The position numbers and the translations under genes were made by a program. A stretch of DNA of 64,000 nucleotides from the NCBI GenBank assembly GCA_946479035.1, contig CAMLDW010000004.1, forward strand, positions 31,526 through 95,525, written 5' to 3'. Source of the DNA: an uncultured Chthonomonadaceae bacterium (lineage in GTDB: Bacteria > Armatimonadota > Fimbriimonadia > Fimbriimonadales > Fimbriimonadaceae). The notes below the pieces were generated by a model. That model made no database searches, was not told the origin of the DNA, and saw nothing but the letters and a program-made list of their open reading frames with translations. This document shows, piece by piece, positions 25,362 through 34,694 of this stretch. Numbering within the stretch: the stretch's first letter is position 1; each line of letters begins with the position of its first letter.

Positions 25362-26504
25362 GTGCTCGTCACGTTGTTCGCCGCCCTGGCGATTGCGCAC
25401 ACACAAGAAAAAGCGCCGCTCCCAAACGGAGCTGCAGTCTATGCCGAACGCATGCCCGACGCAAGGGGCTTCACTCTAGTCTTCTTCGTTTCGTCTTTCG
25501 GCCATCCGGAGGCGGAAGGTCGCAGCGGCTTTCGCCACCTGCTCGAGCACTTTGTTGCGAAGGGCACGGGCAGGGACCTCAACGACAAGCTGGAAGCGAA
25601 GGGCATGACACTTAATGCCAGCACCCTTCCGGACGGGATCCGGTTCGAGATCGAGGGCCCCGCTGGTGCGGTTCCTGACGCGATCATCGCGCTGAAGGAC
25701 CTCCTGGCGTTCACGCCGCCGACACAAGAGGAAATCAGCAAGGAGGCGCAAATCATCGCGCAAGAGGCGGCGATCCGTTCACCGGGCTCCGCGCTCTCGG
25801 CCGCGCTCCGCTCGCAGGCCTTCGCCATCCAGGGCGACATGATGGGCAAGGACGAGGACCTGGCAAAAGCGACCCCCGACGCCCTCAAAGGGCTTTACGA
25901 CAGCCTGTTCCGTCCCGAAGCGCTCTGCGTCGCCGTCGTGGGAGACATCATGGAGCACGACGCGGTCCAAGCCCTTACGGCGCTCTTGCAGCCGCTCAAG
26001 CCGAAGGGCCGAGTGCCAAACGAGGCGCTCAAGGCGGTCCCTCAGACTCAAGAGGCGATCGTCGGCTCGACCAACGGCTCTGCTCGCGGCGCGGTCGTCG
26101 GCTCGTTCGGTAAGAGCGAGACTCTCGCGACGATCGCTGCAGCGCTCGCCATCGCATCTGAGGTCCATGGCGCACACGTCGTGGTCGGCGTCTCGCCCAT
26201 CGGCGGTGTCGTGTCGATCGTCCATCCGGTGCGCGGGGGCCTCGACGACGTCGACCGCCTGGTCCAGCGCGAGCCGGATCGCCTCCTTGTCATAGCCAAG
26301 AGCGCTGTTAGGCTTTACGCGAGCACGACGAACGGAGAGTGCAGAGAAAAGGCGGAGGCGTTTGCGCAGATGCTGCTCACTGAGCCGTACTTTCGTATGC
26401 AGGACGTCATTGCGCGCGCAGGGGACCTTACCCAGGCCGACATCGCTGCTGCACTGCAAAAGTTCCTCACTGCCAACTGCGTGAGGGCGGGAGGCACGCG
26501 ATGA
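25362..26504 (+). CDS. M16-family zinc peptidase (insulinase-like), catalytic partner
   Basis: 380 aa starting at GTG, with a short signal-like N-terminus. The inverted zinc motif HxxEH is present as HLLEH (residues 59-63), with Glu-rich helix EEISKEAQIIAQEAAIR about 70 residues on supplying the third ligand. The domain order matches one M16B half (peptidase plus inactive repeat). The next gene overlaps by 4 nt and encodes a related protein without the motif, so the active enzyme is probably a heterodimer that degrades peptides in the envelope. Confidence 0.85.
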   Translation: MLVTLFAALAIAHTQEKAPLPNGAAVYAERMPDARGFTLVFFVSSFGHPEAEGRSGFRHLLEHFVAKGTGRDLNDKLEAKGMTLNASTLPDGIRFEIEGPAGAVPDAIIALKDLLAFTPPTQEEISKEAQIIAQEAAIRSPGSALSAALRSQAFAIQGDMMGKDEDLAKATPDALKGLYDSLFRPEALCVAVVGDIMEHDAVQALTALLQPLKPKGRVPNEALKAVPQTQEAIVGSTNGSARGAVVGSFGKSETLATIAAALAIASEVHGAHVVVGVSPIGGVVSIVHPVRGGLDDVDRLVQREPDRLLVIAKSAVRLYASTTNGECREKAEAFAQMLLTEPYFRMQDVIARAGDLTQADIAAALQKFLTANCVRAGGTR

Positions 26505-27691
26505 TCGCCGCCCTTGCGCTCCTTGCTACCACCGCGCCGATTAGGGTCCTCGAAATGGTCGAGGACAGCCCCTACTTCGTCGTGCAAGCCTACATCAAAG
26601 CCCCTGACATGACCGAGCGCGAGGCGGCGGCGTGGCAGGTGCTAGGACGCGTACTGCTCCAAGGAACAGTCGAGTACACCCCGCAGGTCATCCGTGACTA
26701 TGGATCACAGGCAGGCATGTCGCCGAGCGTAACGGTCATGCCCGACTTTATGCGCCTGCAGATCGTGCTCCCAAAGGGGGGGCTCAAGCTTGCGGGCGAC
26801 CTCGTTTTCGCCATCCTCACGCGCCCTGCCCTGCGCGACGAAGACGTCGCGAAAGTGATCGCGGACTTGTCCAAGGCGGAAAAGACGGCGTGGGCTTCCG
26901 CGCTCACAGGTATCGACTACCGCTATGACCGGCTACGCCAGGGCGACGTGAAGAACCTCTGGATTCGTACGGTGCGGCCAGAGAACCTGAACTTCGTCGT
27001 CGGTGGCGGCTTCGACCCGGGCGCGGGCGAGCAAGAGATACAGAGCAGGTTTGAGAACTGGTCTGCTCCGCGCGACACGGGCAGTCCGCGCTTCGACAGC
27101 CCTGCCAAGCCCGTCACCTCGTTCGACGGACCGATCTCGACGTTCGTGCTCGCGGGCCGCACCATGACCCCGGCGAGCCCGAGCGGCGCGGCCAAGCTTC
27201 TGAGCGTGTTCGGGCTCGGCGTCGGCAAGACCTCCGCCATGCACCGTGTGCTGCGCGAACAGCTGGGCCTCTCGTACCTTCAGGCCGCCGTGCTTTGGCC
27301 GACCAAGCAGGGATGGACCCCCAACCTCGTGATGGTCCGCAAGACGGAGAGCGACGAAGCTAAGTACGCCACGACGATGAAGGACGCCCTTTCCAAGGAC
27401 ATCGAATCCTGGAACGCAGACACGCTGAAGCGCGCGCAGGCGCTCGCTGCCGCAGCCTTCTCGCGCAACCTCGAAAACTCACCGTTCTGGCTCAGCCCCG
27501 ACGGCCCGATGACGCAGTCGCTCTTCGACCGCTGCGCCTGGCGCGGCTACCTAGAGATGGCCGGCTCCGGCGCCCTGCGCGAAAGCGTTCTCGTCGGTGC
27601 AATGCAGAACGTCGACATCGACCAGCTCAAGGCCGCGGCCAAGTCGCTTCTCGACGAGTGCAACGTCGGCTGGGTACCGGGCCGCCCGTAG
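26501..27691 (+). CDS. M16-like non-catalytic partner subunit
   Basis: 396 aa with a short signal-like start. It shows the M16 fold pattern (VVQAYIKAPDMTEREAAAWQVLGRVLLQGT, FVVGGGFDPG, LREQLGLSYLQAAVLWP), but the HxxEH zinc site is replaced by non-ligand residues, as in the beta-type subunits of mitochondrial and bacterial M16B heterodimers. The ATGA overlap with the catalytic gene supports equal expression. Confidence 0.8.
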   Translation: MIAALALLATTAPIRVLEMVEDSPYFVVQAYIKAPDMTEREAAAWQVLGRVLLQGTVEYTPQVIRDYGSQAGMSPSVTVMPDFMRLQIVLPKGGLKLAGDLVFAILTRPALRDEDVAKVIADLSKAEKTAWASALTGIDYRYDRLRQGDVKNLWIRTVRPENLNFVVGGGFDPGAGEQEIQSRFENWSAPRDTGSPRFDSPAKPVTSFDGPISTFVLAGRTMTPASPSGAAKLLSVFGLGVGKTSAMHRVLREQLGLSYLQAAVLWPTKQGWTPNLVMVRKTESDEAKYATTMKDALSKDIESWNADTLKRAQALAAAAFSRNLENSPFWLSPDGPMTQSLFDRCAWRGYLEMAGSGALRESVLVGAMQNVDIDQLKAAAKSLLDECNVGWVPGRP

Positions 27692-27729
27692 AACTACCGG
27701 ATTGTTTTCGCGCGCGCGCAGAACGGAAG

Positions 27730-27735
27730 TACCAT
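27730..27735 (+). promoter_or_regulatory. TANNNT box (TACCAT) of the DUF4382 gene
   Basis: TACCAT ends 9 nt before the ATG at 27745. Confidence 0.35.
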
Positions 27736-27744
27736 TAGTGTGCG

Positions 27745-28539
27745 ATGCGTCGCGCAGTTACCACCCTCATCGCCGTCTCCGTCCTCCTCATGGCCGGTTG
27801 CGGCGGAAGCAGCCTCTCCCCCGGGATGGTCGAGGTGCGGCTCGTCGACGCCCCGACGAACCTTGTCTCATCCTTCTTCGTCACGATCGATCGGATCGAT
27901 GTGCTCGTCGGCGCCGACTGGCAAACGATCGCACTGCCAGGAAAGCGCGTGGACCTGCTTGCGCTGCGCGACGTGCCGATCCCCATCGCCAACACTGGCC
28001 TCATCGCCGGCTCGTATACGAAGCTCCGCATGAAGGTCCGCGACGCCAGCGTGATCGATTCCAACGGCGTTCAGACGGTCGACATCCCTGCTGCCATCCA
28101 AAACGGGTTTGAGATCCCGTGCGCCTTTGACATCGTCGAAGCCAAGGTCACAAACCTGCTCATGGACTTCAACGCCGCGCAGTCTCTCGTCAACCAGAAC
28201 GGCGGTTACTTGCTGCAACCCGTGGTCCCAACAGTCGTGCAGAGCGATAGCGGCACGATTACCGGCACGGCCCTCTCGCCGTTCGGCCTGCCTCTTTCGG
28301 ACGCCAAGGCCTCTGCGCGGTACACGGCCGGAGCCAGCTACCCGCTCGGGTTCGAGATCAATACTAGCGTAACTGGCACCGACGGTGCGTTCAAGATATG
28401 GGCTCTGCTTCCGGGCGAGTACACGCTCAACCTCGTGTGGAAGGATCCCTTCACGAATACTGTCTACAACGCCACGGTTCCGGGCGTCATCGTGACGGCA
28501 GGGCAGGACTCGTCGATCGGCGACGTCACGTTGAACTGA
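27745..28539 (+). CDS. DUF4382-type lipoprotein
   Basis: 264 aa. Signal peptide with lipobox LMAGC (C19) and a GGSS spacer. Residues about 30-165 match the DUF4382 pattern (VEVRLVDAP, FFVTIDRIDVL, LDLLALRD-like, IAGSYTKLRMKV), a beta-sandwich often found on surface lipoproteins. The C-terminal third (GTITGTALSPFGLPLSDAKASA, FKIWALLPGEYTLNLVW) is a carboxypeptidase-regulatory-like beta domain. It is probably exposed at the cell surface; the ligand is unknown. It converges with the nuclease gene, with a 14-nt overlap. Confidence 0.8.
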   Translation: MRRAVTTLIAVSVLLMAGCGGSSLSPGMVEVRLVDAPTNLVSSFFVTIDRIDVLVGADWQTIALPGKRVDLLALRDVPIPIANTGLIAGSYTKLRMKVRDASVIDSNGVQTVDIPAAIQNGFEIPCAFDIVEAKVTNLLMDFNAAQSLVNQNGGYLLQPVVPTVVQSDSGTITGTALSPFGLPLSDAKASARYTAGASYPLGFEINTSVTGTDGAFKIWALLPGEYTLNLVWKDPFTNTVYNATVPGVIVTAGQDSSIGDVTLN

Positions 28540-29305
28540 CCGGCGCGGGCTTGAACTCCGGGTGCTTCGAGCAGAGCTGCAGAAAGTCGCAGGTCGGACA
28601 AAGCTCCTTTGGCACCGGGACCATGGACTGGTAGTCGCGGCGTAGGATCTCCTCGCCCAACACGACTAGGTCCTTTTGGAACACCGCGAGGCCCTTTGCA
28701 CCGAAGTTCACGGTCGCCCGCGCACCGGTGCGAAGCGCGACGATCGATGCGCACACGTCCTTCTCCGGGTGCTTGCTGCGCAAGAGCAGCGCGTAGCAGT
28801 TCATCGCGAGGTCCGTAGCGATGTCTTCTTCGTTCACGGTCTGCCTGCCAGACTTGTAGTCCACGATCTCCAACGCACCGTCATTGCGCTCGTCGACGCG
28901 GTCGAGCCGACCGATCAGCACGAACGGCCCTAGATCCGCGCGCAACAGCTTTTCGATGTAGAGCGTCTTTGCCGTCACGGGCTGTGCCTTGAAGTTCTCG
29001 ACGTAAGACTCGATGATCGCCTTGCCTTCGGCCATCGCCTCCATCATCTCCTCTTGGCTCGAGTACCCGGCCTCGATCCAGCTCTCCTCGAGCGCAGCGA
29101 CCGCCTCGTGCGCGGTCGTTACGCCCTTGTCGCCCTCGTCGTGGAACCGCTGGAGCACGCTGTGCAGGGTCGAGCCGAAGCTGTAGTAGCTCTTCGAGCG
29201 CAGGTACCACTTGCCGCGCTCGTCCACATAGGTCCACTTGTACTTGTCTGGACAGGCCAAGTATGTGGAGATCTTGGAAGGGCTCAGCGACGGCTTTTTC
29301 GCCAC
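28526..29305 (-). CDS. PD-(D/E)XK nuclease with Cas4/AddB-like iron-sulfur cysteines
   Basis: 259 aa, GTG start. The RecB-like nuclease core is visible as GRLDRVD (132-138) and EIVDYKSG (146-153), with H48 upstream. Four cysteines, C18 plus C236, C239 and C245 (CPTCDFLQLC), have the spacing that holds a 4Fe-4S cluster in Cas4 and AddB. Such stand-alone proteins are 5'-3' single-strand exonucleases in DNA repair. No CRISPR or cas gene is near, so a repair role is more likely than adaptation. CACAAT lies 6 nt before the start. Confidence 0.85.
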   Translation of the reverse strand: MAKKPSLSPSKISTYLACPDKYKWTYVDERGKWYLRSKSYYSFGSTLHSVLQRFHDEGDKGVTTAHEAVAALEESWIEAGYSSQEEMMEAMAEGKAIIESYVENFKAQPVTAKTLYIEKLLRADLGPFVLIGRLDRVDERNDGALEIVDYKSGRQTVNEEDIATDLAMNCYALLLRSKHPEKDVCASIVALRTGARATVNFGAKGLAVFQKDLVVLGEEILRRDYQSMVPVPKELCPTCDFLQLCSKHPEFKPAPVSST

Positions 29306-29393
29306 GCCCCCATTGTGACAGCGGCAGCGGGAGGGCTAGGTTGGGATGGCCCCGCACTCCCCTCATCGTACAGTCCGTGCCACAATCCATGCG

Positions 29394-31634
29394 ATGCTCT
29401 CGCTCCTCCTTGCCGCCGTCCTCGCGCAGCCACAAGAGCCCGCCGTTTTCCCTCGGCCCCAGCGCCTCGACCTGTTGAGCGGCACGCCGTTCGAGATCAA
29501 GAAGGGGATCACCGTGCTTTCTCGAGAGTCCTCGCCCGCGATGCACCACCTCACCGACCTTCTTGCAAGGTGTACAGGCGAAAAGCCGCGCGTCGTCAAG
29601 TCCGAGGTCGGGCTGCGCGGGCTGCCGGTCGTGACCGTCCAGAAGAGCAGCGACCTCGGCGCGGAGGACTACCGCCTATTTGCCCAGGCGAACGACATGG
29701 TCGTCAGCTATGGCGGAGACGCGGGGCTCTTCTATGCAGTCCAGACCCTGCGCCAGCTGCTTCCAGACGAGATCGAGTCACCGGCGCTTGCAAAGGGCAC
29801 AAAGTGGACAGTCCCAGCCGTGCGCGTTGCAGACCGCCCGCGGTTCTCATGGCGCGGCATGCACCTCGACGTCAGCCGTCACTTCTTCCCGGTGACGTTC
29901 ATCAAGCGGTACATCGACTACATCGCGATGAACAAGATGAACGTGTTCCATTGGCACCTCGTCGACGACGGGGGCTGGCGCATGGAGGTCAAGAAGTACC
30001 CGCTCCTGACTGCGGTCGGCTCGGTGCGCGCGGGCACGGGCGAGGGCTGGTCCTATAGCGACATCCGCTTTCTTTATAACGACGAGAAGCCACGCTATGG
30101 CGGCTACTACTCGCAGGAGCAGATCAGGGAAATCGTCAAGTACGCCGCGGACAAGTACGTCACGATCGTCCCCGAGATCGAGATGCCCGGCCATACCTCG
30201 CCCTCGATCACGGTCTATCCGGACCTCGGTTGCGACGGCGTTGCCCCAGCGAGCGAGAAGGGAAGGACCAACACCAACGTCTATTGCGCCGGAAAGGAGT
30301 CGACGTTCACGTTCCTGGAGGACGTGCTGACGGAGACGATGGACCTCTTTCCATCCAAGTGGATCCACATCGGCGGCGACGAGGTGGACAAAGGCTATTG
30401 GAACAACTGCCCACAGTGCCAAAAGCGGATGAAGGACGAAGACCTCAAGGACTCCAATGAGCTGCAGAGCTACTTTGTCAAGCGGATCGAAAAGTTCCTG
30501 GTCGCGCACGGCCGCCGTCTGATCGGGTGGGACGAGATTCTTGAGGGGGGCCTCGCGCCGGAGGCGACAGTCATGTCCTGGCGCGGCATCGAAGGCGGCA
30601 TCGCCGCGGCTCAGGCCGGGCACGACGTCGTGATGTCCCCGACCTCCCACTGCTACTTCGACTACTCCTATGCCTCGACCTCGACGCAAAAGGTCTATGG
30701 CTGGGAGCCCGTTCCCGACGCACTGGGCCCCATCGAAGCGAAGCACGTGCTCGGTGGGCAGGCCAACGTCTGGACGGAGTGGATCCCGACGGTCGAGCGC
30801 GCCGAGTACATGATCTTCCCGCGCATGCTTGCGACGGCTGAGGTGCTCTGGACCGGCAAGGCGCGACGCGACTGGGACAGCTTCAACGGACGCCTTGCGC
30901 GCGCGTTCAACCGCCTGGACCTGATGGGCGCCAACTACTTTATCCCCGGGCCCGACGTGGACTTTTCGGCTGCCGTGTTCCAGACCTCGACGACGATCTC
31001 TGCCCGCGCTCCGCAGGGCACGCCGTTCACCCTGCGCTACTCGATGGACGGCAAAGACCCGGGCGCGCAGTCGCCGGCCTACACTGGCCCGATCAGCGTC
31101 GCCGAAAGTGCGACGGTCGCCTTCGCGTTCGTCTCCAAGAAGGGCAACACGGGAGACGTCGTTCGAGTGCAGTGCATTAAGGCTAGCCCCGGGACAGCCG
31201 ATGGGCTCGTTGATGGACTCGACTTTGCGGTGTATGAGGGCGCGTGGCAGAAGGTCCCCGACTTCAGCACGCTCAAACCCGCTAAGACCGGCAGCGCTAC
31301 GCAGGTCGGGCTTGAGCAACGCACGCGCGACGACGAGTTCGCCGTGCGCTTCACCGGGTACCTCAACGTGGCGCAAGACGGCGTCTACACCTTCCGCGTT
31401 GGAAGCGACGACGGTTCTGTGCTCAAGATCGCGGGCGCGACCGTCATCGACAACGACGGGCTCCATGGCTACAACGAAAAAGACGGCGCGGTAAGACTTG
31501 GCAAGGGCGTCTATCCGATCGAGATCGCGATGTTCGAGTCTGGCGGAGCAGAGAGGCTCACGTTTCAGATGATGCCTCCCGGCGGCGCGTGGTCCGCGGC
31601 CCCTGCAGGCGCGTTCTTGCGCAAGCCCCAATAG
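29394..31634 (+). CDS. Beta-N-acetylhexosaminidase, GH20, with PA14 domain
   Basis: 746 aa, secreted (MLSLLLAAVLAQ signal; the longer reading upstream was rejected). Order: GH20b N-terminal domain (about 20-145); catalytic barrel with RFSWRGMHLDVSRHFFP and the Asp-Glu pair in HIGGDEVDKGYW (about 325-336); a C-terminal chitobiase-type beta domain (YSMDGKDPGAQSPAYTGPI); and a PA14-like domain (GYLNVAQDGVYTFRVGSDDGS, about 650-740) that probably binds sugar. It cleaves terminal GlcNAc/GalNAc from glycans or chitin. The metallopeptidase gene begins 3 nt later. Confidence 0.95.
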   Translation: MLSLLLAAVLAQPQEPAVFPRPQRLDLLSGTPFEIKKGITVLSRESSPAMHHLTDLLARCTGEKPRVVKSEVGLRGLPVVTVQKSSDLGAEDYRLFAQANDMVVSYGGDAGLFYAVQTLRQLLPDEIESPALAKGTKWTVPAVRVADRPRFSWRGMHLDVSRHFFPVTFIKRYIDYIAMNKMNVFHWHLVDDGGWRMEVKKYPLLTAVGSVRAGTGEGWSYSDIRFLYNDEKPRYGGYYSQEQIREIVKYAADKYVTIVPEIEMPGHTSPSITVYPDLGCDGVAPASEKGRTNTNVYCAGKESTFTFLEDVLTETMDLFPSKWIHIGGDEVDKGYWNNCPQCQKRMKDEDLKDSNELQSYFVKRIEKFLVAHGRRLIGWDEILEGGLAPEATVMSWRGIEGGIAAAQAGHDVVMSPTSHCYFDYSYASTSTQKVYGWEPVPDALGPIEAKHVLGGQANVWTEWIPTVERAEYMIFPRMLATAEVLWTGKARRDWDSFNGRLARAFNRLDLMGANYFIPGPDVDFSAAVFQTSTTISARAPQGTPFTLRYSMDGKDPGAQSPAYTGPISVAESATVAFAFVSKKGNTGDVVRVQCIKASPGTADGLVDGLDFAVYEGAWQKVPDFSTLKPAKTGSATQVGLEQRTRDDEFAVRFTGYLNVAQDGVYTFRVGSDDGSVLKIAGATVIDNDGLHGYNEKDGAVRLGKGVYPIEIAMFESGGAERLTFQMMPPGGAWSAAPAGAFLRKPQ

Positions 31635-31637
31635 GGA

Positions 31638-32588
31638 ATGCGGAACGACCGGTCCTGGGCAGGGTTCACCGCGCGCTACGGCGCGGCGGGAGAGCACGGC
31701 GCATGGAAGGTCGTGATGGACCACTACTACTGGGACCGCCTCAGTGAGGCGTTCCGCGCCGCCGAAGGGCTCGGCACAGGCACCGCCGCACATGGCATCG
31801 TCAACTACCGGATGATCGAGGGCGAGTTCATGACCCGCGAGCGCGCCCAGATGCACAAAGCGAACGACTGGCTCACCATAGAGGCGATCCACGAGCAGAC
31901 CGTCGAGCCGATATCCTCGCTGCAAGAGCGGGTCGTCGGCGCCGCCGACGCCATCGCGGGAAGGTTCGGCTATGAGCACGGCCCGCCAGTGCTCCTATCG
32001 GTCCTTGCGGAAGAGGCGAACCTTCCGTGGATGCCGGGCCGCCACGGCTACTGCATCGACAAGTTCCCGTACGACAAGATCTGCGTTCCGAGTTACTCCA
32101 TTAAGGACCCCGACGACCTTGCGCACGTCGTCCAGCACGAATACGCGCACGTCGTGTGCCTCAACCTATCACAGGGCCTTTGCCCGCACTGGCTTGACGA
32201 AGCGATCGCGATGGTCGCCGGCGGCGGAGTCGAGCGCCGCGCGTGGCGAGCGCTGGCGGCGGGCAGGGAAGCGTGGCTTGGCCCGGAAGAGCTGAACGGC
32301 GCCTTCCTGCGCGACCGCGAGGACGAGGCGCAGCGGCGTGAAGTGTGGCTCGCCTACCAACAGTCCGCCGCGGTCGGCTTCTACCTAGCCTCCATCAATG
32401 GCGAAGCCGCGCTAGGCGACCTGATGCGCGCCTTCTCGAACAACACGGTCATCCAGGACCTGCTGATGCGTGTCAAAGGCGAGGCGCCCGCGGACGAAGC
32501 CCTCAAGGAGGTATATGGTTTTGGAACGCGGGCCCTGTTCAAAGAAGCCTTTTCCTGGCTCCAGGGCATAGGCGGCTCCTGGTCATAG
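31638..32588 (+). CDS. Gluzincin-type metallopeptidase-like protein (HEYAH)
   Basis: 316 aa. The centre has VVQHEYAHVVCLN, a complete HExxH motif (about 167-171), and WLDEAIA about 16 residues on, giving the third glutamate ligand of peptidase MA-like proteins. No signal peptide or membrane helix is apparent, although the gene directly follows a secreted hexosaminidase gene. The N-terminal 100 residues match nothing I know. It could be a cytoplasmic peptidase of unknown target. Confidence 0.7.
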   Translation: MRNDRSWAGFTARYGAAGEHGAWKVVMDHYYWDRLSEAFRAAEGLGTGTAAHGIVNYRMIEGEFMTRERAQMHKANDWLTIEAIHEQTVEPISSLQERVVGAADAIAGRFGYEHGPPVLLSVLAEEANLPWMPGRHGYCIDKFPYDKICVPSYSIKDPDDLAHVVQHEYAHVVCLNLSQGLCPHWLDEAIAMVAGGGVERRAWRALAAGREAWLGPEELNGAFLRDREDEAQRREVWLAYQQSAAVGFYLASINGEAALGDLMRAFSNNTVIQDLLMRVKGEAPADEALKEVYGFGTRALFKEAFSWLQGIGGSWS

Positions 32589-32602
32589 TCCGATGATACA
32601 GG

Positions 32603-32608
32603 TACAAT
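32603..32608 (+). promoter_or_regulatory. Promoter -10 (TACAAT) of the pdh operon
   Basis: TACAAT sits 78 nt before the pdhA GTG, leaving a leader of about 70 nt that includes GAGAGGA near the start. No clear -35 was found. Confidence 0.4.
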
Positions 32609-32686
32609 CGGGCCTGCGGCGGCGCAACGGCGGGTCGGCGCGTCTCGGATCCCGAGCATCCCCCACACCAGAGAGGACGGACGAGC

Positions 32687-33718
32687 GTGGCAAAGCCCAA
32701 CACAGCCAAACACAGCAGCGAAAAACCCAAGATTAGCAAGGCAAAGGCGGAGCAGTTCTACCGCGAGATGCTGATGATCCGCCGTTTCGAAGAAAAGACG
32801 GAGGTCGCATACCGCCACGGCAAGGTAGGCGGATACATGCACGTCTACGTCGGCATGGAAGCTACCGCCGTCGGATGGAACGACGCGGTCCAGCACGGCT
32901 ACGACTACGTCATCTGCGCCTACCGCGACCACCCGCAGCCGCTCCTGATGGGCAGCGACCCAGTCAAGGTCATGGCCGAGATCATGGGCCGCAGCGGCGG
33001 CCTCAGCAGCGGCAAGGGCGGCTCCATGCACCTCTACGACATTGAGCGCGGGCTCTTCGGCGGATGGGGCATCGTCGGCGGCCATACGGCGCTGGGAGGC
33101 GGGCTCGCGCTTGCCGCCAAGTACCGCGGTGAGGACCGTGTCACGCTCTGCTACCTCGGCGACGGCGCCGCCAACGCGGGAGTCTTCTTCGAGACGCTCA
33201 ACATGTGCGCGCTCTGGGACCTCCCTGTCATCTTCATCATCGAGAACAACGAGTTCGCGATGGGCACACGCATCGAGTACCACGCTGCGGACGTGCACCT
33301 CTATAAGCGAGGCGAGCCGTTCGACATCATGAGCGAGCGAGTCGACGGCATGGACGTCGTCCAGGTGCATGAGGACGCACACCGCATCGTTGACTGGGTC
33401 CGCAAGAATCAGAAGCCGTACCTCGTCGAGGTGATGAACTACCGTTTCCACGGCCATGGCGCAGCAGACAACGACAGGCAGCTCTATCGCACGAAGGAAG
33501 AAGAGCAGAAGGCGATGCAGCGCGACCCGATCCTGCACCACGAGCAGTACCTCTTGCAGAACAACTACATGACGCGCGAGACGATGGAAGCCATAGACGC
33601 AGAGCTCGTCGAGTGGGTCGATGGGATCTACGAAAAGGCAGACGCCTCGCCGTTTCCGGAGGCGGGCGAGGTCTACAGCCACGTCTACACGGACGTCGAG
33701 CCGGAGAAGGGGCACTAG
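32687..33718 (+). CDS. pdhA: Pyruvate dehydrogenase E1 component, alpha subunit
   Basis: 343 aa, GTG start after GAGAGGACGGACGAGC. It is a thiamine-diphosphate-dependent decarboxylase subunit: FYREMLMIRRFEEK start, GGYMHVYVGMEATAVG, YRDHPQ, the GKGGSMHLYD loop, GHTALGGGLALAAKYRG, and the ThDP motif GDGAANAGVFFETLNMCALWDLPVIFIIENN. Pyruvate is the commonest substrate, but branched-chain or acetoin dehydrogenases look similar. pdhB follows after 1 nt. No E2 or E3 gene is in the window. Confidence 0.93.
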   Translation: MAKPNTAKHSSEKPKISKAKAEQFYREMLMIRRFEEKTEVAYRHGKVGGYMHVYVGMEATAVGWNDAVQHGYDYVICAYRDHPQPLLMGSDPVKVMAEIMGRSGGLSSGKGGSMHLYDIERGLFGGWGIVGGHTALGGGLALAAKYRGEDRVTLCYLGDGAANAGVFFETLNMCALWDLPVIFIIENNEFAMGTRIEYHAADVHLYKRGEPFDIMSERVDGMDVVQVHEDAHRIVDWVRKNQKPYLVEVMNYRFHGHGAADNDRQLYRTKEEEQKAMQRDPILHHEQYLLQNNYMTRETMEAIDAELVEWVDGIYEKADASPFPEAGEVYSHVYTDVEPEKGH

Positions 33719-33719
33719 C

Positions 33720-34694
33720 ATGGCTGAGATGACCTACCGCGACGCGCTCCGCGCGGCGCTCATCGAAGAGATGGACCGCGACGACAACGTCTTCGTCATT
33801 GGCGAGGATATCGGGCGCTACCAAGGCACGTTCCGCGTGACACAAGGGCTGTTCGAAAAGTATGGGGAGAGGCGGGTCAAGGACACGCCCATCACGGAGC
33901 CGGGTTTCACAGGCATGGCGATAGGTGCGGCGATGGTCGGGCTGCGCCCCGTGGTCGAGATGATGACGATGTCCTTCTCGATCCTCGCGCTCGACCAGAT
34001 CATCAACCACGCTGCGAAGATCCACTATATGACAGGCGGCCAGGCGAGCGTGCCGCTCGTCATCCGCGGACCAGGCGGAGCGGCAAAGCAGCTCAGCGCG
34101 CAGCACAGCCATTCGATGGAGGGGTGGTACGCGCACGTCCCCGGGCTGAAAGTGGTCGCTCCAGCGACTGCGATCGACGCCTACGGAATGTTCAAGGCCG
34201 CAGTGCGCGACGACAATCCCGTCATCTTCACCGAGAACCCGGTCCTTTACGGCGTCAAGGGCGACGTGCCGGTCGGTACCGACTTCACGATCGAGTTCGG
34301 AAAGGCGCAGATCCTGAAGGAAGGCAGCGACGTATCGCTGATAGCCTATAGCCGCATGACGCAGGAGTGCCTTGCCGCCTCTGAGCAGCTCGAAGAAAAG
34401 GGGATCAGCGCAGAGGTCGTTGACGTTAGATCGCTTTTGCCGCTCGATATGGAGACGGTCGCGAAGAGCGTCGCAAAGACAAACCGCGCAGTCGTCGTCT
34501 ACGAGGACTGGCGCAGCGGCTCGTTCGGCGCGGAGATCGCAGCGCGCATCGGGGAAGAGTGCTTCGACGACCTCGACGCCCCAGTACTTCGGGTCGGCGG
34601 ACTCAACGTTCCGATGCCGTACGCGCGCAACCTCGAGTTCGAATGCATCCCGAACGCGACCAACGTCGTCGAGGCCGTGCAGAAGCTGGGTTGA
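33720..34694 (+). CDS. pdhB: Pyruvate dehydrogenase E1 component, beta subunit
   Basis: 324 aa, starting at MAEMTYRDALRAALIEEM. Transketolase-like pyrimidine-binding domain with VFVIGEDIGRYQGTFRVTQGL, DTPITEPGFTGMAIGAAMVGLRPV, and the PVVIRGPGG-type segment, then the C-terminal domain ending MPYARNLEF. With the alpha subunit it forms the alpha2beta2 E1 that feeds acetyl units to E2. It is separated by 1 nt from pdhA and overlaps the DUF3052-like gene by 4 nt (TTGA). Confidence 0.95.
   Translation: MAEMTYRDALRAALIEEMDRDDNVFVIGEDIGRYQGTFRVTQGLFEKYGERRVKDTPITEPGFTGMAIGAAMVGLRPVVEMMTMSFSILALDQIINHAAKIHYMTGGQASVPLVIRGPGGAAKQLSAQHSHSMEGWYAHVPGLKVVAPATAIDAYGMFKAAVRDDNPVIFTENPVLYGVKGDVPVGTDFTIEFGKAQILKEGSDVSLIAYSRMTQECLAASEQLEEKGISAEVVDVRSLLPLDMETVAKSVAKTNRAVVVYEDWRSGSFGAEIAARIGEECFDDLDAPVLRVGGLNVPMPYARNLEFECIPNATNVVEAVQKLG

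Noticed and set aside
28526..29305. CRISPR-associated Cas4 within a CRISPR locus
   Set aside because: No repeats, spacers or other cas genes were found in the window; only a general nuclease call is supported.
29847..31979. Minus-strand ORF of 710 codons across the GH20 and metallopeptidase genes
   Set aside because: Despite its length, it mirrors conserved catalytic motifs on the other strand and has no motif of its own.
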